Part shown: one piece after another, positions 6,791 to 9,382 of the stretch
Position numbering within the stretch: the stretch's first letter is position 1
Layout of the letters: the number at the start of each line of letters is the position of its first letter
DNA from: Chloroflexota bacterium
GTDB taxonomy: Bacteria > Cyanobacteriota > Vampirovibrionia > Obscuribacterales > Obscuribacteraceae
DNA length: 9,382 nucleotides
Direction: 5' to 3'
Assembly (NCBI GenBank): GCA_005240105.1
Contig: SBAT01000134.1
Span: 1 to 9,382 of the forward strand
The notes under the pieces: generated by a model
Seen by the model: the letters and a program-made list of their open reading frames with translations, nothing else
Databases searched by the model: none
Told to the model about the DNA's origin: nothing
Position numbers and translations under genes: made by a program

Positions 6791-7033
6791 CTGTAGTCCA
6801 TGTTCGGAAAGTATTTCTCGTGCGCGTTGGAAACTATTCATACCCAATACTTGTTCGGTTGATAACATGACGTCGAATGTAGTTTCCAGAGAGTTTACAA
6901 GTCGCATGTGCGCAACTGAGTCCCACTGGGGAATGCTGCGATATTGCAGTGATTCAATATCGGTATCTGGAGAAATACCAAAAGTTTCAGCAAAAACTGT
7001 CTTAAGAGTAGATATTGGTTTAGCTGCAGTCAT
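6779..7033 (-). CDS. Acyl carrier protein
   Basis: An 84-residue acidic ACP. The phosphopantetheine attachment site is Ser39 in PQWDSVAHMRLVNSLE, with the Asp-Ser pair and the following helix II pattern of the PP-binding family, and a C-terminal helix SFQRAREILSEHG. The WDSV site differs from the DSL of the primary fatty-acid ACP (AcpP), and its neighbours are not fab genes, so this is more likely a specialised carrier for a pathway-specific acyl group than AcpP. The ATG at 7033 is chosen over the ATG at 7072 because AAGGA (7042-7046) lies 8 nt upstream and the length then matches family members. The longer version would overlap the upstream acyltransferase stop by 11 nt. Loading could be by the AMP ligase at 4582-6006, and activation by AcpS at 1838-2263. 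Confidence 0.85.
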   Translation of the reverse strand: MTAAKPISTLKTVFAETFGISPDTDIESLQYRSIPQWDSVAHMRLVNSLETTFDVMLSTEQVLGMNSFQRAREILSEHGLQFDA

Positions 7034-7041
7034 AAATGGGA

Positions 7042-7046
7042 TCCTT
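7042..7046 (-). promoter_or_regulatory. Ribosome binding site deciding the ACP start
   Basis: AAGGA on the minus strand, 8 nt before the ATG at 7033. The alternative ATG at 7072 has only a weak AGG nearby, so this site favours the shorter ACP. Confidence 0.6.
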
Positions 7047-7061
7047 GGAACTCGATTAAAT

Positions 7062-7622
7062 TTAGAGGTCATAGCCTAGTTGTTTGGCCTTTTCCAGCAA
7101 ATCTTTTTTTCTAGCCAGAATGGGGCGAGCCGGAACACCCATGTAAATGGTCCAGGGCTCCGTATCGTGTGTGAGCATGGAACAAGCTCCAAGTATGCTG
7201 CCTTCAGCAAGAGTAACTCCAGGCAAAACAACGGAGTTGGTGGCAATTCCGGCAAAATTCTCCAGAACAATTGGAGCAATGGTCAACTTACCTCTCAGAC
7301 CCTCTGGTATCAAAGGGCCAATCAGTCCTTCACCGGTATATTCATCGGAAACACAGATTAGTCGGCAACCAGCAGCAACTGTTGTAAAGTGCCCCATGCG
7401 CAATACGCCTGGAGCGCCTCCAATTGCGGTGACATAGGGAGCAATGTGAATATAGTCGCCAATTTCGGCTGCCACTGTGCAATAGAAACCGGAATCAATG
7501 GCCACATGATTGCCGATTGATACCAGGTGTGGTCGTGTGAACTCAACATTGGCGCTTATGCGGACATCTTCCCCGCAGGTGCGCAACTGTGAGTAATCAA
7601 ATTGTTTGATAGCTGATTCCAT
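7062..7622 (-). CDS. Left-handed beta-helix (hexapeptide repeat) acyltransferase
   Basis: A 186-residue transferase built of imperfect hexapeptide repeats: short strands such as VSIGNHVAIDSGF (about 34-46), AEIGDYIHIAPYVTAIGG (52-69), RMGHFTTVAAGCRLI (75-89), and IAPIVLENFAGIATNSVVLP (115-134), closed by IYMGVPARPI at about 159-168 and a charged C-terminal helix. Relatives use acetyl-CoA, acyl-CoA or acyl-ACP to acylate sugar hydroxyl or amino groups. Following an aminotransferase gene, the likeliest role is N-acylation of the amino sugar that enzyme makes. The adjacent ACP makes an acyl-ACP donor attractive, but this is inference. The ATG at 7622, with CAGGGAC just upstream, is preferred over a TTG at 7637. 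The stop lies 28 nt before the chosen ACP start. Confidence 0.82.
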   Translation of the reverse strand: MESAIKQFDYSQLRTCGEDVRISANVEFTRPHLVSIGNHVAIDSGFYCTVAAEIGDYIHIAPYVTAIGGAPGVLRMGHFTTVAAGCRLICVSDEYTGEGLIGPLIPEGLRGKLTIAPIVLENFAGIATNSVVLPGVTLAEGSILGACSMLTHDTEPWTIYMGVPARPILARKKDLLEKAKQLGYDL

Positions 7623-7647
7623 TGTCCCTGGGTCCAAAACTTATCTG

Positions 7648-7660
7648 GTTAAATTTTAAC
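7648..7660. promoter_or_regulatory. AT-rich perfect inverted repeat, possible operator
   Basis: GTTAAATTTTAAC has perfect 6-bp arms around a single central T. A second copy of the right half (TTTTAAC) follows at 7663-7669 after a 2-nt spacer, making a direct repeat of 9-nt period. It lies 26 bp upstream of the acyltransferase start codon. Such AT-rich palindromes also occur by chance, so the operator reading is a suggestion. Confidence 0.25.
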
Positions 7661-7661
7661 G

Positions 7662-7689
7662 CTTTTAACACGACATTTGGGGGTCTCAA
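7662..7689 (-). promoter_or_regulatory. Candidate internal sigma70-type promoter
   Basis: On the minus strand TTGAGA (7689-7684, 5 of 6 to TTGACA) is separated by 16 nt from TAAAAG (7667-7662, 4 of 6 to TATAAT). It would give a leader of roughly 30 nt before the acyltransferase ATG and could drive the acyl cassette apart from the upstream sugar genes. Confidence 0.25.
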
Positions 7690-7721
7690 CGAATCAGTCG
7701 TCGAAGCAATTTTGGATGTCA

Positions 7722-7738
7722 ATCACCCGACTGGTGAT
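7722..7738 (-). terminator. Hairpin after the aminotransferase stop (weak terminator or processing site)
   Basis: ATCACC (7722-7727) and GGTGAT (7733-7738) form a perfect 6-bp stem with a 5-nt loop, starting 1 nt after the aminotransferase TAA. There is no U-tract downstream in the direction of transcription, so full intrinsic termination is unlikely; partial attenuation or 3'-end protection is possible. Confidence 0.3.
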
Positions 7739-7739
7739 G

Positions 7740-8846
7740 TTAAGAGATGAGCGATTTAATTAGTTGGCAAACTTGACTTAAGTCATCTTCAGTCAAAAGA
7801 AGTGAAGACGGCAACCAGAGACAGTGTTCGGAACATTGGCTGGCAATTGGAAAGTCAGAATCAGGACTTTGGTACGGAAGCTGACGGTGCAGCGGAAACC
7901 AAAATCGGCGAAACCCTATGTTATTGGCTTCAAAACATTTTGTTAGCGACTCTCGGTTTTCAACGTAAGCATCTATCCACTGAGGTGACTCACCTGAATC
8001 AACGTCAAATGGCAATAAAGTGATACCGTTGATACCGGATAATTCACGTTCATAAGTTTTGTAGATGGACTTCAGTTTGCTTAGCCTGGATTGAATGTCT
8101 TGCATTTGGCCCAGTCCGACGGCAGCCTGTAAGTTGGTAAGTTTGAAATTGTATCCAATTGCCGGATGGAGGTCATCGCCACCAGTTCCGCGATATTGGC
8201 GCCCCTGATCTTTGAGTTGTCTGAGCCGCTGGTGAACGTCGGCATCGTTGGTAACTACCATGCCGCCCTGCCCGGTAGTGATGGTTTTATTCGGAGAGAA
8301 TGAAAAACAGCCGATGTGGCCGTATGTGCCAGCTGATTGACCGGCCATCTCTGAACCAAACGCCTCTGCTGCATCTTCAATTACAGTCAGTTTGTGCTCA
8401 TGGGCAATATTCATGATCGATTTCATGTCAGCCAGGCGTCCGCTTACATGTACTGGCATGATCGCTTTTGTCTTGGCGTTTAATTTGCTTTCAATTTGTT
8501 TTGGATCAATGTTGAGCGTTTTCCTGTCTACGTCCACCAATCGTGGTGTTGCACCGGCCATAACGACGGCATTTGCCGTAGCTATAAAGGTAGTATCAGG
8601 AACAATAACTTCATCGCCAGGACCAACATCAATTGCTTTTAGGGCCAGATAAAGGGCTGCCGTTCCACTGGTGACAGCCACGGCATACTTGACCTTCAAT
8701 AATGCGGCAACTTCTTGCTCGAAACGTTCGGTAAGTTTGCCGTCATTTAGGAAACCGCTTTTAAGTACGTCCTGGGTCAACTCATACTCAGTTGTTCCAA
8801 TGACCGGCTGCCACCACTCTATTTTATTGCTGGATATTGTACTCAT
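7740..8846 (-). CDS. DegT/DnrJ/EryC1/StrS-family PLP-dependent sugar aminotransferase
   Basis: A 368-residue enzyme of the family that transfers an amino group (usually from glutamate) to a keto group on a nucleotide sugar. Motifs: TSGTAALYLALKA at 59-71 (PLP phosphate binding), VPDTTFIATANAV at 82-94, PVHVSGRLADM at 131-141, IEDAAEAFGSE at 156-166 with Asp158 pairing with the PLP ring nitrogen, FSFSPNKTITTGQGGM at 181-196 with Lys187 forming the Schiff base, and GYNFKLTNLQAAVGL at 231-245. The family includes perosamine, viosamine, PseC-like and similar aminotransferases; the sequence alone does not fix the sugar or the position aminated. The ATG at 8846 is preceded by GGAGG (8851-8855) and lies 13 nt after the dehydrogenase stop, so the two are probably co-transcribed. 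With the acyltransferase downstream it supports synthesis of an N-acylated amino sugar for a surface glycan. Confidence 0.9.
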   Translation of the reverse strand: MSTISSNKIEWWQPVIGTTEYELTQDVLKSGFLNDGKLTERFEQEVAALLKVKYAVAVTSGTAALYLALKAIDVGPGDEVIVPDTTFIATANAVVMAGATPRLVDVDRKTLNIDPKQIESKLNAKTKAIMPVHVSGRLADMKSIMNIAHEHKLTVIEDAAEAFGSEMAGQSAGTYGHIGCFSFSPNKTITTGQGGMVVTNDADVHQRLRQLKDQGRQYRGTGGDDLHPAIGYNFKLTNLQAAVGLGQMQDIQSRLSKLKSIYKTYERELSGINGITLLPFDVDSGESPQWIDAYVENRESLTKCFEANNIGFRRFWFPLHRQLPYQSPDSDFPIASQCSEHCLWLPSSLLLTEDDLSQVCQLIKSLIS

Positions 8847-8859
8847 TTACCCTCCGGAC

Positions 8860-9382
8860 CTAAGTGGAGCGATGGGAAGAAGCGAGTGCCTTGCTATCTA
8901 CTACTATAACCGGATTTTTCATTGGCCAAAATCCCCAAATATCTATTACCAGCTTATTTGGCGGCAAAGAAAGGTTTTTATAAGCGGAGTGAGGCGCACC
9001 AAGTACTATCACATCAGCAGACGATATCGCTTCATCTAAGGGAACAAAGCTATTGTCTTTCACAAAAGGATCAGTGCACATTACTTGCCGAGAGTAGACC
9101 TGTAACAAGTTTCTCAGCTTGAATGCCAGTGAGTCGCGCGTATCATCGCTGTCACCTTTGAAGGCCATGCCTAAGATTGCTACGCGCAAATTTGGCAAAT
9201 CATGCTTTTCTAATTGTTCCATGATGAAATTAGGGATTGATTCGTTGACTACCATGGCCGCGTTTCCCATGAAGAACAAGTTGTTAGAAAAGGCACAAAG
9301 TTGCAGAGTATCTTTTAGCAAACATGGACCAGCTGTAAGACCTGCTTTGGGATATGGTTGCATGCGCGGGTAGTCTCTGGAG
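8860..9382 (-). CDS. Nucleotide-sugar dehydrogenase (UDP-glucose/GDP-mannose dehydrogenase family), C-terminal part
   Basis: The frame is open to the right edge of the window, so the N-terminal NAD-binding domain lies outside it. The visible 173 codons begin SRDYPRM and hold KAGLTAGPCLLKDTLQL, with the catalytic Cys of the family in GPC and the Lys-Asp that follows, then the central helix (GNAAMVVNESIPNFIMEQLE), then the UDP-binding C-terminal domain starting LRVAILGMAFKGDSDDTRDS, with SADVIVLGAPHSAY and VIDIWGFW. Members oxidise C6 of a nucleotide sugar to a uronate in two NAD-dependent steps. The exact sugar (glucose, N-acetyl amino sugar, mannose) cannot be told from this part. The Met at 9363 is internal and not the true start. 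The stop is 13 nt before the aminotransferase start. Confidence 0.88.
   Translation of the reverse strand, partial: SRDYPRMQPYPKAGLTAGPCLLKDTLQLCAFSNNLFFMGNAAMVVNESIPNFIMEQLEKHDLPNLRVAILGMAFKGDSDDTRDSLAFKLRNLLQVYSRQVMCTDPFVKDNSFVPLDEAISSADVIVLGAPHSAYKNLSLPPNKLVIDIWGFWPMKNPVIVVDSKALASSHRST

Larger units (their letters stand above)
7623..7739 (-). other. Intergenic gap with hairpin and possible internal promoter
   Basis: This is the only sizeable gap in the minus-strand gene series. It contains a hairpin just after the aminotransferase stop (7722-7738), a promoter-like pair TTGAGA (7684-7689) and TAAAAG (7662-7667) with a 16-nt spacer, and an AT-rich palindrome (7648-7660) near where transcription would start. 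It could separate the sugar-nucleotide genes from the acyl cassette, but each element is weak on its own. Confidence 0.4.

Noticed and set aside
7717..7722. Perfect TTGACA on the minus strand as a -35 element
   Set aside because: No acceptable -10 hexamer lies 16-18 nt downstream, and it overlaps the base of the hairpin after the aminotransferase stop.
8671..9039. A 122-codon plus-strand gene opposite the aminotransferase and dehydrogenase
   Set aside because: It lies antisense to two clearly conserved genes and its translation resembles no known protein.
1..9382. Mobile elements, CRISPR arrays, tRNA or rRNA genes
   Set aside because: I saw no transposase or integrase coding sequence, no regularly spaced repeats and no tRNA- or rRNA-like stretches.

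Overview
The window looks like part of a bacterial chromosome of moderate GC, probably from the cyanobacterial or melainabacterial (Vampirovibrionophyceae/Obscuribacterales-like) lineage. That placement is tentative. It rests on a DUF2993 protein paired with a GerMN lipoprotein and on a NarL/LuxR-type helix-turn-helix, all common in that lineage. No ribosomal marker or other taxon-specific gene is present.

Left arm, plus strand (1-1845): the 3' end of a LuxR/NarL-type regulator that carries a leucine-zipper-like tail, then a two-gene unit in which an exported DUF2993 protein overlaps (ATGA) a GerMN-domain lipoprotein. This arm is envelope-related housekeeping.

Right arm, minus strand (9382 down to 1838): one long, tightly packed gene series. 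In transcription order it reads: nucleotide-sugar dehydrogenase (cut by the window edge), DegT/DnrJ/EryC1/StrS PLP aminotransferase, left-handed beta-helix acyltransferase, acyl carrier protein, SDR of 3-oxoacyl-ACP reductase type, AMP-dependent acyl ligase, LuxE-family acyl-protein synthetase, LuxC-family acyl reductase, and AcpS phosphopantetheinyl transferase. Most junctions overlap or are under 20 nt; the only real gap (about 117 nt, before the acyltransferase) holds a hairpin and a possible internal promoter/operator.

The first two or three genes are typical of a surface-glycan locus making an acylated amino sugar. The last six form a self-contained acyl-processing cassette: a carrier, its own activating PPTase, a loader (AMP ligase), a beta-keto/aldehyde-type reductase (SDR), and a LuxE-LuxC fatty-acid-reductase pair. 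No luciferase (LuxAB), LuxD thioesterase or ketosynthase is visible, so bioluminescence is not indicated. The inferred role is to prepare a special acyl or aldehyde/alcohol group for a glycan or glycolipid. This cassette is the most interesting part of the window. The two arms converge tail to tail, with gerMN and acpS overlapping by 8 bp and no terminator between them.
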